This document shows, in pieces, positions 54,946-63,293 of a stretch of DNA of 64,000 bases. The notes beneath the pieces were generated by a model. It searched no databases, was not told the DNA's origin, and worked only from the letters and a program-made list of their open reading frames with translations. The stretch is from contig NZ_CP062229.1 of NCBI RefSeq assembly GCF_024707545.1, positions 2,585,501-2,649,500 on the forward strand. The letters are read 5' to 3'. Made by a program: the position numbers and the translations under genes. The stretch is from Mesorhizobium onobrychidis (GTDB lineage: Bacteria; Pseudomonadota; Alphaproteobacteria; Rhizobiales; Rhizobiaceae). The stretch's first letter is position 1. Every line of letters starts with the position of its first letter.

Positions 54946-55208
54946 AATCGCAAGGCATGCTCGCAGGCGGAAGGGCACTGGTCGAAGTCAATTGCGCGCG
55001 ATGCCATGCGGTTGGACAAACAGACGTGAGCAGCCATCCCGACGCATCTGAACTTCGCAAACTTTCGCAGCGTTATCGGCTCACTGATCTCGAGGAGGCA
55101 CTGGCCGAAGGCATTTCAACCGGGCATCCGGATATGCCTGAGTGGGTTGCCAGCCCCGACCAGATCGAGTCAATCATCGCCTATATCGGCAGCTTGCAAA
55201 GACCTTGA
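54936..55208 (+). pseudogene. Cytochrome c remnant without signal peptide
   Basis: The frame reads GGRALVEVNCARCHAVGQTDVSSHPDASELRKLSQRYRLTDLEEALAEGISTGHPDMPEWVASPDQIESIIAYIGSLQRP. CARCH is the heme site and GHPDMPEW holds the Met ligand, so the mature cytochrome core is intact. The signal peptide and true start are missing; the first codons come from the phasin gene in another frame. Without export, heme attachment would fail. Confidence 0.75.
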
Positions 55209-55273
55209 CCGTTGCGATTGGCAACGCAGGCGGTCCGGGTGCAAAGCCCGACGCCCAACAAGCGCTCGTGAAA

Positions 55274-55287
55274 TTGATCTGGCGCAA
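55274..55287 (+). promoter_or_regulatory. Orphan FixK-type box
   Basis: TTGATCTGGCGCAA fits TTGA-N6-GCAA but has no intact gene within 250 bases downstream; it probably served the deleted SDR gene. Confidence 0.5.
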
Positions 55288-55397
55288 TCAGAACAGTAGT
55301 GCGGTTGCTAGAGTTAATGGATTGCGGGATCCAAGCGATGTCTCTCCGGTTCAACGCCGAAACCACTCGCAGAGACACTCTTGGGCCGCACAGCCAG

Positions 55398-55457
55398 AGC
55401 GCAAGCTTCATCACTGGCAGCTATCATCTCGTGGATGGTGGCTACACGGCCAGATGA
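55398..55457 (+). pseudogene. SDR C-terminal tail remnant
   Basis: SASFITGSYHLVDGGYTAR followed by TGA is the typical end of a classical SDR (ASFITG..H.VDGGYTA). The rest of the gene is absent. Upstream codons in this frame, from an ATG at 55338, are unrelated. Confidence 0.6.
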
Positions 55458-55553
55458 GTAGGTGCTGACGGGCACGTTGCTGTTTGGCTCTCGCCCACTT
55501 GGAAAATGATCCAGATCAAGGCGGGACCTGCCGCTTCCGCACATCATTAGGGG

Positions 55554-55781
55554 ATGATGTGGAAGCCAATCTCAAGCGCTCCGTTCGGTCGTGAACTCGA
55601 ACTCGCCGTCCTCGACGAGGACGGCGAACATGCGCTTGTCTTCCCTTGCTTAAAGGGGCGGGAAGGTTGGAAGAACGTCACGACCGGCGCGCGCGTTGAC
55701 ATCCACCCGACTCACTGGCGCGACTGGCTGCCTGATAGGATCCCGGCAGACAACGGCATGTCTCTCCGTGACTCGCCTTAA
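55554..55781 (+). CDS. Small conserved protein of unknown function
   Basis: 75 residues: WKPISSAPFGRELELAVLDEDGEHALVFPCLKGREGWKNVTTGARVDIHPTHWRDWLP. WKPISSAP...PTHWRDW is a pattern shared by many short rhizobial proteins (DUF551-like), none with a known function to me. The start is at 55554 or the next codon. A near-consensus box (first T replaced by A) ends 34 bases upstream. Confidence 0.7.
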   Translation: MMWKPISSAPFGRELELAVLDEDGEHALVFPCLKGREGWKNVTTGARVDIHPTHWRDWLPDRIPADNGMSLRDSP

Positions 55782-56392
55782 CGTTTGGATTCCACGATCA
55801 ATGCCATGCGCACGAGATGCGACAGGCTGCTCGCGGCCATCTTGCTCATGACGTTGGCGCGATGGATCTCGACCGTGCGCGGGCTGATGCCTAGATCGTA
55901 TGCGATCGTCTTGTTCGGCAGGCCCGACACAAGCCCATCCAGCACCTGCCGCTCCCGCTCCGACAGCGTCGACAGACGGCCGCGGATTTCCGAGCTTTGT
56001 GGGTGTGTCGCATCGGCTTGGTTGCGGTTGCCCAACGCAGAGCGGATCGCATCGATCAGAATATCGTCGTCGAAAGGTTTTTCGATGAAATCGGCGGCAC
56101 CTTCCTTCATCGCCTGAACAGCCAGCGCCACATCGGCATGACCCGTCATGACAATGACTGGAAGCGTATGTCCGCGGGTCCGGAGCTGTCGCAGGAACTC
56201 GATCCCGTCAATGCCGGGCATGCGCACGTCCGTCACGATACAGCCGTCGAGATTGCCCGTCGCTGTGGCCAGAAAAACCGACGCCGATTCGTATAGGCGT
56301 ACAGCGAAATCAGACGTCGCCAGAAGAAAACCAAGCGACTTGCGAACGTCGACGTCGTCGTCGACCACATGCACAAGATCGTTACCGGCCAT
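55778..56392 (-). CDS. fixJ: FixJ-like response regulator
   Basis: 204 residues. Receiver domain [35 protein letters not shown] with phospho-acceptor Asp near residue 55 ([13 protein letters not shown]), the switch Thr in [10 protein letters not shown] and the Lys in FIEKPFDDD. Then a LuxR-type helix-turn-helix ([46 protein letters not shown]). FixJ phosphorylated by FixL activates fixK and nifA in rhizobia. Its ATG overlaps the end of fixL by 11 bases, giving tight coupling. The longer open frame to 56602 runs inside fixL and is not used. Confidence 0.9.
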   Translation of the reverse strand: MAGNDLVHVVDDDVDVRKSLGFLLATSDFAVRLYESASVFLATATGNLDGCIVTDVRMPGIDGIEFLRQLRTRGHTLPVIVMTGHADVALAVQAMKEGAADFIEKPFDDDILIDAIRSALGNRNQADATHPQSSEIRGRLSTLSERERQVLDGLVSGLPNKTIAYDLGISPRTVEIHRANVMSKMAASSLSHLVRMALIVESKR

Positions 56393-57983
56393 TGGCGACT
56401 TCTTCCTTCTGCACGATGCGCAGGGTGAACCGGAAAGCGGTTCCTCCAGCGGGCACCGCCTCGGTCCAGATGTGACCACCGTGCGATTCGACGATAGTGC
56501 GGCAAATGGAGAGGCCAACGCCCATGCCCTGCTTCTTGGTGGTGACAAACGGCTGGAAAAGCTGGGCGGAGACGTCCGGCGCGAGACCAGTGCCTGTGTC
56601 AATCACGCTTACCTCAGCCATGCCGTCATCACGAGCCACGGTTGTGATTTGCAACTCACGGCGTGGCACACCTTGCATGGCTTCTATCGCGTTGCGCATC
56701 AGGTTCAGCAAAACTTGCTGAATCTGGATGCGGTCGGTCAAGACCAGTTCCGCGGCGGGATCAAGCTTGTAGCTGACGCGCACATTGGCTTCTCTTGCCC
56801 CAACCAGGGCCAGGGACGATGCTTCCTCGATCAACGCAGGCAGGCGTTCGACTTGTCGCTCGCTTTCGCCTCTTGCGACGAAGTCCCGAAGATGGCGAAT
56901 GACGTCTCCGGCTCTCAATGCCTGTTCCGCTGCCTTTTCGACGGCCTCCCTCAGCACCGGCGCGTTCTCTTCCGTGCTTTTTTCGAGAAGCCGTCGGCTG
57001 CCTTTGAGGTAGTTCGTGATTGCCGTGAGCGGTTGGTTGATTTCATGCGCCAAGGTCGAAGCCATTTCGCCGAGCGCGGTAAACCGCGCCATATGGAGAA
57101 GCTCCTGCTGTTGCTCCTGTATTCTTGCTTCCGCTCTGTAGCGTTCGGTCAAGTCCCGGCAGAAACCGGTAAAGAAGCGGCCGGTTCCAGGATGCATTTC
57201 TCCGACGGAAAGCTCCATCGGAAAGGTTGAGCCATCCTTACGCATCCCAGTGACGGTGCGGCCGAGCCCGATAATCCGGCGCTCGCCGGTTGATAAATAG
57301 CGGTGCAGATAAGCATCATGCTCTTCGCGGTATGGCGACGGCATCAGCAGCTTGACGTTCTGACCCATGACTTCGCTCGACTGGTAACCGAACAGCGTTT
57401 CGGCAGCCGTGCTGAAGGATTGAATACTGCCTTGTTCATCGATGACGACCATTGCGTCGGGCACCGTGGCCAGGATCGAACGCAAATGATCTTCGCGCAA
57501 TCGTAGGGCCGCGTTTGCAAAAGAGAGCTCGCTGACGTCGGTGCCTTCGACAAAAATGGCCGTGACGCGGCCATCGTCCGCCTTGATGGGTTGATAGACG
57601 AAGTCGAGGATGCGCTCTTCGACCGGCTCGTCATCCTTGTTGCGAAGGGTGACCTTCACGCCCTGACCTCTGTAGGGCTCGCCCGTTTCATACACCTGGT
57701 CCAGCAGTTCGTAGAAACCCTGACCCTCGAGCTCGGGCAGCGCCTCGCGTACCGACTTTCCTATTACTTGCCTCTGGCCAATCAGGCGTTGATAGGCGGC
57801 ATTGGTCAATTCGAAGACATGACCCGGCTCACGCATCAACGTCATGAACCCCGGGGCCTGCTCGAACATCAGGGAGAGCCGCTCATGCTCGGCCGTGCCC
57901 CGCCGTTCGTTGCGAGCGTCGGTCGACAAGTCACGTGTTTGTTTGTCGTCCAAATCAAGTCCTTTGATCAGAGAACCTGCCAC
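56382..57983 (-). CDS. fixL: FixL-like oxygen-sensing histidine kinase with two PAS domains
   Basis: 533 residues. PAS1 (about residues 35-150, [27 protein letters not shown]) precedes the heme PAS2 ([25 protein letters not shown]...[41 protein letters not shown]). The proximal heme His (near 222, in EHD) and the ligand-sensing Arg (near 242) are present. The kinase core has [19 protein letters not shown] (His near 313), [10 protein letters not shown] and [18 protein letters not shown]. No membrane helices, so soluble. It should be active at low oxygen and phosphorylate FixJ. Confidence 0.9.
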   Translation of the reverse strand: MAGSLIKGLDLDDKQTRDLSTDARNERRGTAEHERLSLMFEQAPGFMTLMREPGHVFELTNAAYQRLIGQRQVIGKSVREALPELEGQGFYELLDQVYETGEPYRGQGVKVTLRNKDDEPVEERILDFVYQPIKADDGRVTAIFVEGTDVSELSFANAALRLREDHLRSILATVPDAMVVIDEQGSIQSFSTAAETLFGYQSSEVMGQNVKLLMPSPYREEHDAYLHRYLSTGERRIIGLGRTVTGMRKDGSTFPMELSVGEMHPGTGRFFTGFCRDLTERYRAEARIQEQQQELLHMARFTALGEMASTLAHEINQPLTAITNYLKGSRRLLEKSTEENAPVLREAVEKAAEQALRAGDVIRHLRDFVARGESERQVERLPALIEEASSLALVGAREANVRVSYKLDPAAELVLTDRIQIQQVLLNLMRNAIEAMQGVPRRELQITTVARDDGMAEVSVIDTGTGLAPDVSAQLFQPFVTTKKQGMGVGLSICRTIVESHGGHIWTEAVPAGGTAFRFTLRIVQKEEVANGR

Positions 57984-58070
57984 GCAGTCTAGTTATCATC
58001 ATCGCTCTTTCTGCACACGCAGAAACCGATCAAGCCGAATAGTCGCGATCGTCTCGGTCGCTAGTGTTTT

Positions 58071-58084
58071 TTGACACGCATCAA
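58071..58084 (+). promoter_or_regulatory. FNR/FixK box before USP
   Basis: TTGACACGCATCAA fits TTGA-N6-TCAA and ends 65 bases before the ATG at 58150. It also sits 87 bases from the fixL start on the other strand. Confidence 0.7.
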
Positions 58085-58149
58085 GGCGTCGAGTGCCGGC
58101 GAATGCACTTCATCATCGCATTCTAACGCTCCAGCGAAAGGCGACTGCA

Positions 58150-58962
58150 ATGTCCTACAAGTCAATTATTTTGAACCTTGGCGTAGATGCACCTGCTGCA
58201 CCCATAGTGAAGTTGGGGGTCGAGCTTGCGGAACGCTTCGGGGCTCACCTTATCGGCCTGGCGGCTGCAGACGTCCCGCCGCTGGTCGCGACCGGCGACG
58301 GCATGGTCTACGAAGGCGAGATCATGCAGATCCAGCGGACGGAAATCGAAAAGCGGCTTGCCGAACTGCGCGCCGAATTCGAGAGGCTGGTTCCTGCTTC
58401 GATCAGCAGCGAGTGGGGGCAGGAAGTCTGCAGCCCGACCCGCTTCCTTAGCGTCTCCGCCCGCGCGGCCGACCTCATCGTTACCAGCGGCGAGGAGGGA
58501 GAAAATGTCTATCGCACCGTAGACATCGGCAGCCTGGCACTCGGCACAGGCCGGCCAGTCCTGATCACCGCAAGCAATGTCGAACATATCATGGCAAAAA
58601 CCGTGCTGGTCGCCTGGAAGGACACCCGGGAGGCACGACGGGCGCTGACCGATGCATTGCCTTTCCTCGCCAAGGCCACCGAAGTGGTCATCGTCACAAT
58701 CGATAGCGATCGCGACGACAGCATCCGTGACAGCCTCGCCGACGTCGCCGTTTTTCTTGAACATCACGGCATTACGGCGCGAACCGAACTGATCCGCGGC
58801 GAGGCTGACGGCGATCGACTCTTGACATTCGCGCGCTCGATCCATGCCGACCTGATCGTCTCCGGAGCATATGGTCACAGCCGCCTGCGCGAATGGGCGT
58901 TCGGCGGCGTCACGCGTACGCTGATCGAAGAGAGCAGCATCAACCGCCTCATGTCGTATTGA
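58150..58962 (+). CDS. Universal stress protein
   Basis: 270 residues. YKSIILNLGVDAPAAPIVKLGVELAERFGAHLIGLAA starts the first half; the second ends ADLIVSGAYGHSRLREWAFGGVTRTLIEESSINRLMSY with the GxYGHSR-type ATP site. It closely parallels the USP at 53584 (same REWAFGGVTR block), suggesting a duplication within the locus. Own FixK box. Confidence 0.88.
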   Translation: MSYKSIILNLGVDAPAAPIVKLGVELAERFGAHLIGLAAADVPPLVATGDGMVYEGEIMQIQRTEIEKRLAELRAEFERLVPASISSEWGQEVCSPTRFLSVSARAADLIVTSGEEGENVYRTVDIGSLALGTGRPVLITASNVEHIMAKTVLVAWKDTREARRALTDALPFLAKATEVVIVTIDSDRDDSIRDSLADVAVFLEHHGITARTELIRGEADGDRLLTFARSIHADLIVSGAYGHSRLREWAFGGVTRTLIEESSINRLMSY

Positions 58963-59035
58963 CCGCCGGTCAATCAGAACTTCAAGTCCGCCACTCGCGG
59001 CGTTCACGCCAGACCCATGGTCCCGAGGGGTCCGA

Positions 59036-59049
59036 TTGACCGAGATCAA
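59036..59049 (+). promoter_or_regulatory. FNR/FixK box
   Basis: TTGACCGAGATCAA fits TTGA-N6-TCAA and ends 52 bases before the ATG at 59102. Confidence 0.75.
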
Positions 59050-59101
59050 TGCAGCTGCCGCCGGCATGGCAATGATCTGCCGAGAAACGGGAGTGACCGA
59101 C

Positions 59102-59371
59102 ATGAGTTTTCTCGACTACCTGATTTCAGTTGACGCCAGGACCGCCTTGATGGGCCGCATGATGCAGAAGCTCGGTGTCGACAGACAATTGAAAGTCGTG
59201 CCGGACTATGTAGCGGTCACCAACCGGGCGGTGGACCGCTGCCGCTCCTGCGGCCATCAGGACGAATGCTCGACTTGGCTCAATGAACACCAGCAAGCCG
59301 ATGATCCGCCAGACTATTGCCGCAACCGCGACCTGATCGCACGGCTGCAGCACGCAGCCGGCCAACGATAG
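59102..59371 (+). CDS. DUF6455-like small cysteine protein
   Basis: 89 residues: SFLDYLISVDARTALMGRMMQKLGV then AVTNRAVDRCRSCGHQDECSTWLNEHQQADDPPDYCRNRDLIARLQ. Four cysteines in CRSCGHQDEC..C suggest a metal or disulfide site. The pattern matches the short DUF6455 family of alphaproteobacteria, function unknown. A consensus box is 52 bases upstream, so induction under low oxygen is likely. Confidence 0.75.
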   Translation: MSFLDYLISVDARTALMGRMMQKLGVDRQLKVVPDYVAVTNRAVDRCRSCGHQDECSTWLNEHQQADDPPDYCRNRDLIARLQHAAGQR

Positions 59372-59417
59372 AAAGCGTCGCCACAAATGCGTCTGACGAG
59401 TCAACGCAAACGGACTT

Positions 59418-60002
59418 ATGCCGATAGATTTGCATCCCATGGGACTAGGCAGTTTGGACAATCTATTTCTTCTAGAAGCACTTCTGCTCTTTATTGCGCC
59501 CGGGCCAACCAATGCTCTTTTGATGGCGGGTGCGGCCAAGCGAGAGAAGGCGATTGCACTCTTGGTCTCACAGGCCTGCGGATACGGGATCGCAGCAGCC
59601 TGCTGGTTTTCGCTGCGACCCTTGCTGCCGTCCGGCGCCATCCAGGTACTCAAGCTGGTCGCAGCCCTGTGGCTCGTAATTCTTGGCCTGCGCCTGATAA
59701 GTAGCGACCGGATAGACGCATCCAAAGACGGCGATAGCCTTTCTGTTGTCGTAACGACTGCCCTCAATCCGAAAGCCTTCATCTATTGTCTGGCAATCGT
59801 GCCGGTGCACGTGAGGTTGTACGAACTGGGCTTCTTCTGGATTGTACTTTTGGTGACCACAGCTGCCACCGGGTCGATGTGGCTTTTGCTCGGTAGGCGG
59901 CTGAACGGAGGCAGAGAGATGGCAGACAGGGTCGCGGGCGCGGCGCTTATCGCATTCGCCTTGTTGCTGCTTCGACCATTAATAGCGGTAGCTGCGACTT
60001 AG
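59418..60002 (+). CDS. LysE-type amino acid exporter
   Basis: 194 residues with six membrane helices. FLLEALLLFIAPGPTNALLMAGAAKREKAIALLVSQACGYGIAAACW is the LysE/RhtB signature (APGPTNALLMAGA). Remaining helices include VLKLVAALWLVILGLRLI, LGFFWIVLLVTTAATGSMWLLLG and VAGAALIAFALLLLRPLIA. It exports an amino acid or similar compound. ATG 59418 stands 46 bases after the DUF6455 gene; no separate box is seen. Confidence 0.85.
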   Translation: MPIDLHPMGLGSLDNLFLLEALLLFIAPGPTNALLMAGAAKREKAIALLVSQACGYGIAAACWFSLRPLLPSGAIQVLKLVAALWLVILGLRLISSDRIDASKDGDSLSVVVTTALNPKAFIYCLAIVPVHVRLYELGFFWIVLLVTTAATGSMWLLLGRRLNGGREMADRVAGAALIAFALLLLRPLIAVAAT

Positions 60003-60064
60003 GTTCAATGCGGACATTCTTGCGGTCACGCAATGCGGAGTCCGCAAATTCTTGTAGTGCTGAA

Positions 60065-60763
60065 CTAAGAGACAAGCACCACCGAAAGCGGCCCCGCGCA
60101 GAAAAGGTTATCCTTGACGGCCCTGACGCCGGCGACGTTTTCGGCGGCGACAGTAGCTGCCTGGCGCTCGCGTTCGTCGAAGATCGCACCGCCCAGTTCC
60201 ACCATCCCCTTGTCCACTGTCACATCGATCATGTCCTTGCCGGCCCATTTCTGCCTCGCAAGCTCGGCAAGGATCCTTTGTCGGATCTGTTCGTCGTCCG
60301 CGACTGTCGGGGCGGCGTCTGGCAGGATACTGAGCAAGGCGCGAAGAAGATCGGAGCGGGTGACGATACCGACAACCTTCCCACTGTCGACGACCGGGAC
60401 GCGTTTGACGTGATGCTGCGTCATCAGCTCGACGATGTCGGAAAGCAATGCGCCAGGGGATGCCGTGACGACATCCGCCGTCATAACCTCCTCGATACGC
60501 CGTCCGTTGGCTTGAACATATTCATCGGCGGCTCTTCCGGGGCTAACAAGAAACTCCAGCCAACGCGGGCGCTTGTGCTTCGTGCCGAGCTCTCCCCGGC
60601 GCAGGAAATCGCCCTCACTGACGATGCCGACCAGCGTGCCGTCGCTGCGAATGACGGGAAGGCCGCTGATCTTTTTGGAGAGCATCAACCCTGCTGCATC
60701 GGAAATCGATGCCGTTGGTTCTATCCCGATCACCGGTGCGGTCATTATGGCTTCGGCTTGCAT
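60065..60763 (-). CDS. Tandem CBS plus BON domain protein
   Basis: 232 residues. Two CBS domains (AIMTAPVIGIEPTASISDAAGLMLSKKISGLPVIRSDGTLVGIVSEGDFLRRGE and VMTADVVTASPGALLSDIVELMTQHHVKRVPVVDSGKVVGIVTRSDLLRALL) are followed by a BON domain (GKDMIDVTVDKGMVELGGAIFDERERQAATVAAENVAGVRAVKDNL). CBS pairs sense adenylates; BON may bind membrane or protein. ATG 60763 is chosen because GGAGGAG lies six bases upstream; the frame could start at 60781. It follows fixS by 89 bases on the same strand. Confidence 0.88.
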   Translation of the reverse strand: MQAEAIMTAPVIGIEPTASISDAAGLMLSKKISGLPVIRSDGTLVGIVSEGDFLRRGELGTKHKRPRWLEFLVSPGRAADEYVQANGRRIEEVMTADVVTASPGALLSDIVELMTQHHVKRVPVVDSGKVVGIVTRSDLLRALLSILPDAAPTVADDEQIRQRILAELARQKWAGKDMIDVTVDKGMVELGGAIFDERERQAATVAAENVAGVRAVKDNLFCAGPLSVVLVS

Positions 60764-60852
60764 GCCTGACTCCTCCGACATCTATCAGGGCCATTATCGA
60801 GGTCCTGTGTGAGACGTGCCTTGATCTGCATTACTTTCGACATCGCCAGACG

Positions 60853-61005
60853 TCACTTTGGCTTGTCGTCCCGGTCGATCAGAATCCGCTCCGCCGCCCC
60901 GTCGAGATCCTCGTATTGACCGCTCCTCAAGGCCCACAGGAAGCCGGACAGTCCGAGCGCACCGAGAAACAGCGCCACGGGGATGAGGTAGACAAGCGTC
61001 GTCAT
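60853..61005 (-). CDS. fixS: FixS/CcoS cbb3 oxidase maturation protein
   Basis: 50 residues: MTTLVYLIPVALFLGALGLS then GFLWALRSGQYEDLDGAAERILIDRDDKPK. One membrane helix and the QYEDLDGAAERIL motif are diagnostic of CcoS, which is needed for cofactor insertion into the cbb3-type oxidase. Its ATG overlaps the stop of fixI (ATGA), the usual arrangement. Confidence 0.93.
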   Translation of the reverse strand: MTTLVYLIPVALFLGALGLSGFLWALRSGQYEDLDGAAERILIDRDDKPK

Positions 61006-63293
61006 GAGGATCGTGCCAGTGCGCCGATGCCGGAGCGCCTGTCAGGCGCGGTGCTTCTTGCTGGGGCGTGCAGTCCAGATCCCTGCAGCCGCAGCGCGTT
61101 TGCGATGACCAGCAGCGAGGAGGCGGACATCGCGATTGCCGCGATCAACGGCGTGACATGGCCGAGAATGGCGATCGGCACGGCAACGGCATTGTAGATG
61201 ATTGCGATGGCAAGGTTCTGGCGAATCAGCCTTCCGGCTTTGCGCGAGATGTCGAGGGCGAGCGGCACCGCCAGGAGGCTTTCGCGCAGGAAAACGAAAT
61301 CGGCGGCATTGCGTCCGACATCGGCGGCGGTTGCCGGCGCGATCGAGGCGTGCGCGGCCCCGAGGGCTGGCGTGTCGTTAAGCCCGTCGCCCACCATCAG
61401 AACCTTGTGGCCCGCGTTGGTCAGGGCTTCGATCCGTTCGACTTTGCCGGAGGGAAGCAGCGCCGGCGTGAAACTCTCGATGTCCAACGTCCTCGCCACC
61501 TCGCCACAGGCAATGGCGATATCACCGGACAGCATTTCGACCGAGATGCCGGACTCCTTCAATTGCCCGACCGCCGCCTTGGCATCGGATCGCACAGCGT
61601 CCTCGAACGCGAAGGAGGCGACGATCCTCCCATTCTTCGAAAGCACCGTCCCGCCAAAGCCGCCATATTTGCCTTCGCCACCGGTCCGAGCTTTCCATCC
61701 GGCCCAGCCGCGCCGGCCAAGACGCCATGTACCGTCGGCGGTTGTGGCTTCGATGCCGAGACCGGGGTGTTCGCTGACGGCGTCCAGCGTCGGCTGGCCG
61801 GCAAATCCTGCGAAGGCGGCTATGGCCTTTGAGAACGGATGACGCGAGTGCGCGGCCATGTCGGCCGCGATCGCCAGCATCGCCGGATCGATGGACGAGG
61901 CGTTGACCAGGCGTGGCTGGCCGAGCGTCAACGTGCCGGTTTTGTCGAACACGGCCGCGTCGATAGCCGCCAGGCGCTCCATGGCCGAGCCGTCCTTGAC
62001 CATGACGCCGGCTTCGAACAGCCGGCGCGCCGCGACAACCTGCACTATCGGCACGGCGAGGCCGAGTGCACATGGGCATGTGATGATGAGGACGGCGATG
62101 GCGATGGTCACCGCCTGGTGCCAGTCGCCTGCTGCCGCCATCCAGCCAAGGAACGTTACGAAGGCAGTGAGATGGACCACCGGCGCGTAGAGCGCCGAGA
62201 CGCGGTCGGCGATCCGGCGATAGCGCGCACGACCGCCTTCGGCGGCTTCCATCAGCCGAACCATTTCCGCCAGGAAGGAGTCCTTTGCGGCGGCGGTCGC
62301 CTCGATGGTCAGCGGGCCGGTTAGGTTCAGCGTGCCGGCCTGAACCTGTTCCCCCGATGCCACGGTTTTCGGTGTGCTCTCGCCGGAAACCAGCGAACAG
62401 TCGAGATCCGATGCGCCCCGAATGATCCTGCCGTCGACAGGTAGCCTTTCGCCGGCAGCGACCAGCAGCTGCATGCCCGGTTCGATCTCCTCCACAGGCA
62501 GGTAGTTGTGGCTGCCGTCATGGCGCAGCACCATGGCGCCGCGCGCCGCCAGCCGCGCCAATCCATCAACCGCCGTCCGTGCCCGCTCGCGCATCACGTG
62601 ATCCAGCGTGCGGCCAATCAGCAGGAAGAACAGCAGCGACACCGATGCGTCGAAATAGGCGTGCTCGCCGTGGGTCATCGTCTCGTAGAGGCTCATGGCA
62701 TAGGCGAGCGAGACGCCGACCGCGATCGGCACGTCCATGTTCATGCGGCCGTGGCGCAGCGCATTCCATGCCGAGCGGAAATAGATGCCGCCGGCGAAGG
62801 CGAGCGCGGGGATGGCGATCAATGCCGAGACCCAATGAAACAGGTCGCGAGTAGCACCCTCAGCACCGGACCAGACCGAGACCGAGAGCAGCATGATGTT
62901 GCCTGCGGCAAAGCCGGCAACGGCGACGGCGCGGATCAGTTCCGAGACCGTCTTGTCCTTGCCGTCAGCCTCTGGATCGAACAGGTGCGCGTCATATCCC
63001 AGCCGTCCAAGCGCTGCGACGAATGATGGCACCTCGTCGCCGCGCCAGCGGATGGAGACCCGTTTCGTCGACAAATTGACGCGCGCGCTCTCGATCCGTT
63101 CGAGCTTTCCAAGTGCTATCTCGATCGCCTGGATGCAGGCTGCGCAATGCACGGTCGGCACCGAGAGGTCGGTTTGGCGAAGATCGCCGCCAAGCGATCG
63201 GCTCGCCAGCCTGACCTCCTGGCTGGACGGCAGCACCGATATGCTAGCTTTCAAATCCAGCGCCATTTCAGCGCCCGGTGCACAACAGCTCAT
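61002..63293 (-). CDS. fixI: FixI/CcoI copper-transporting P-type ATPase
   Basis: 763 residues. An N-terminal Cys-rich start (MSCCAPGAEM), HMA domain with CAAC (TVHCAACIQAIEIALGKLERIESARVN), eight helices with ion motif ITCPCALGLAVPIVQV, phosphorylation site [22 protein letters not shown] and VGDGLNDTPALGAAHASIA. CcoI supplies copper for the binuclear centre of cbb3 oxidase. Overlaps fixH (ATGA) and fixS, so translation is coupled. It is driven by a promoter beyond the window, presumably in front of fixN or fixG. Confidence 0.93.
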   Translation of the reverse strand: MSCCAPGAEMALDLKASISVLPSSQEVRLASRSLGGDLRQTDLSVPTVHCAACIQAIEIALGKLERIESARVNLSTKRVSIRWRGDEVPSFVAALGRLGYDAHLFDPEADGKDKTVSELIRAVAVAGFAAGNIMLLSVSVWSGAEGATRDLFHWVSALIAIPALAFAGGIYFRSAWNALRHGRMNMDVPIAVGVSLAYAMSLYETMTHGEHAYFDASVSLLFFLLIGRTLDHVMRERARTAVDGLARLAARGAMVLRHDGSHNYLPVEEIEPGMQLLVAAGERLPVDGRIIRGASDLDCSLVSGESTPKTVASGEQVQAGTLNLTGPLTIEATAAAKDSFLAEMVRLMEAAEGGRARYRRIADRVSALYAPVVHLTAFVTFLGWMAAAGDWHQAVTIAIAVLIITCPCALGLAVPIVQVVAARRLFEAGVMVKDGSAMERLAAIDAAVFDKTGTLTLGQPRLVNASSIDPAMLAIAADMAAHSRHPFSKAIAAFAGFAGQPTLDAVSEHPGLGIEATTADGTWRLGRRGWAGWKARTGGEGKYGGFGGTVLSKNGRIVASFAFEDAVRSDAKAAVGQLKESGISVEMLSGDIAIACGEVARTLDIESFTPALLPSGKVERIEALTNAGHKVLMVGDGLNDTPALGAAHASIAPATAADVGRNAADFVFLRESLLAVPLALDISRKAGRLIRQNLAIAIIYNAVAVPIAILGHVTPLIAAIAMSASSLLVIANALRLQGSGLHAPARSTAPDRRSGIGALARSS

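Larger units (their letters stand above)
55209..55553. other. Non-coding stretch with an orphan box and an SDR tail
   Basis: 345 bases. It contains a FixK-type box (TTGATCTGGCGCAA, 55274-55287) with no intact gene directly after it, the C-terminal end of an SDR gene near 55398-55457, and a weak box (ATGATCCAGATCAA, 55506-55519) 34 bases before the small gene at 55554. Nothing else is evident. Confidence 0.5.

Noticed and set aside
58008..58025. TTTCTGC-ACAC-GCAGAAA inverted repeat upstream of fixL
   Set aside because: Short and without T-tract or matching copy elsewhere; could be an operator, but there is too little to support a call.
60801..60816. Possible FixK box before the CBS-BON gene
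   Set aside because: TTGATCTGCATTAC has a good left half but its right half departs from TCAA/GCAA at three bases; the gene is more likely read from the fixGHIS transcript.
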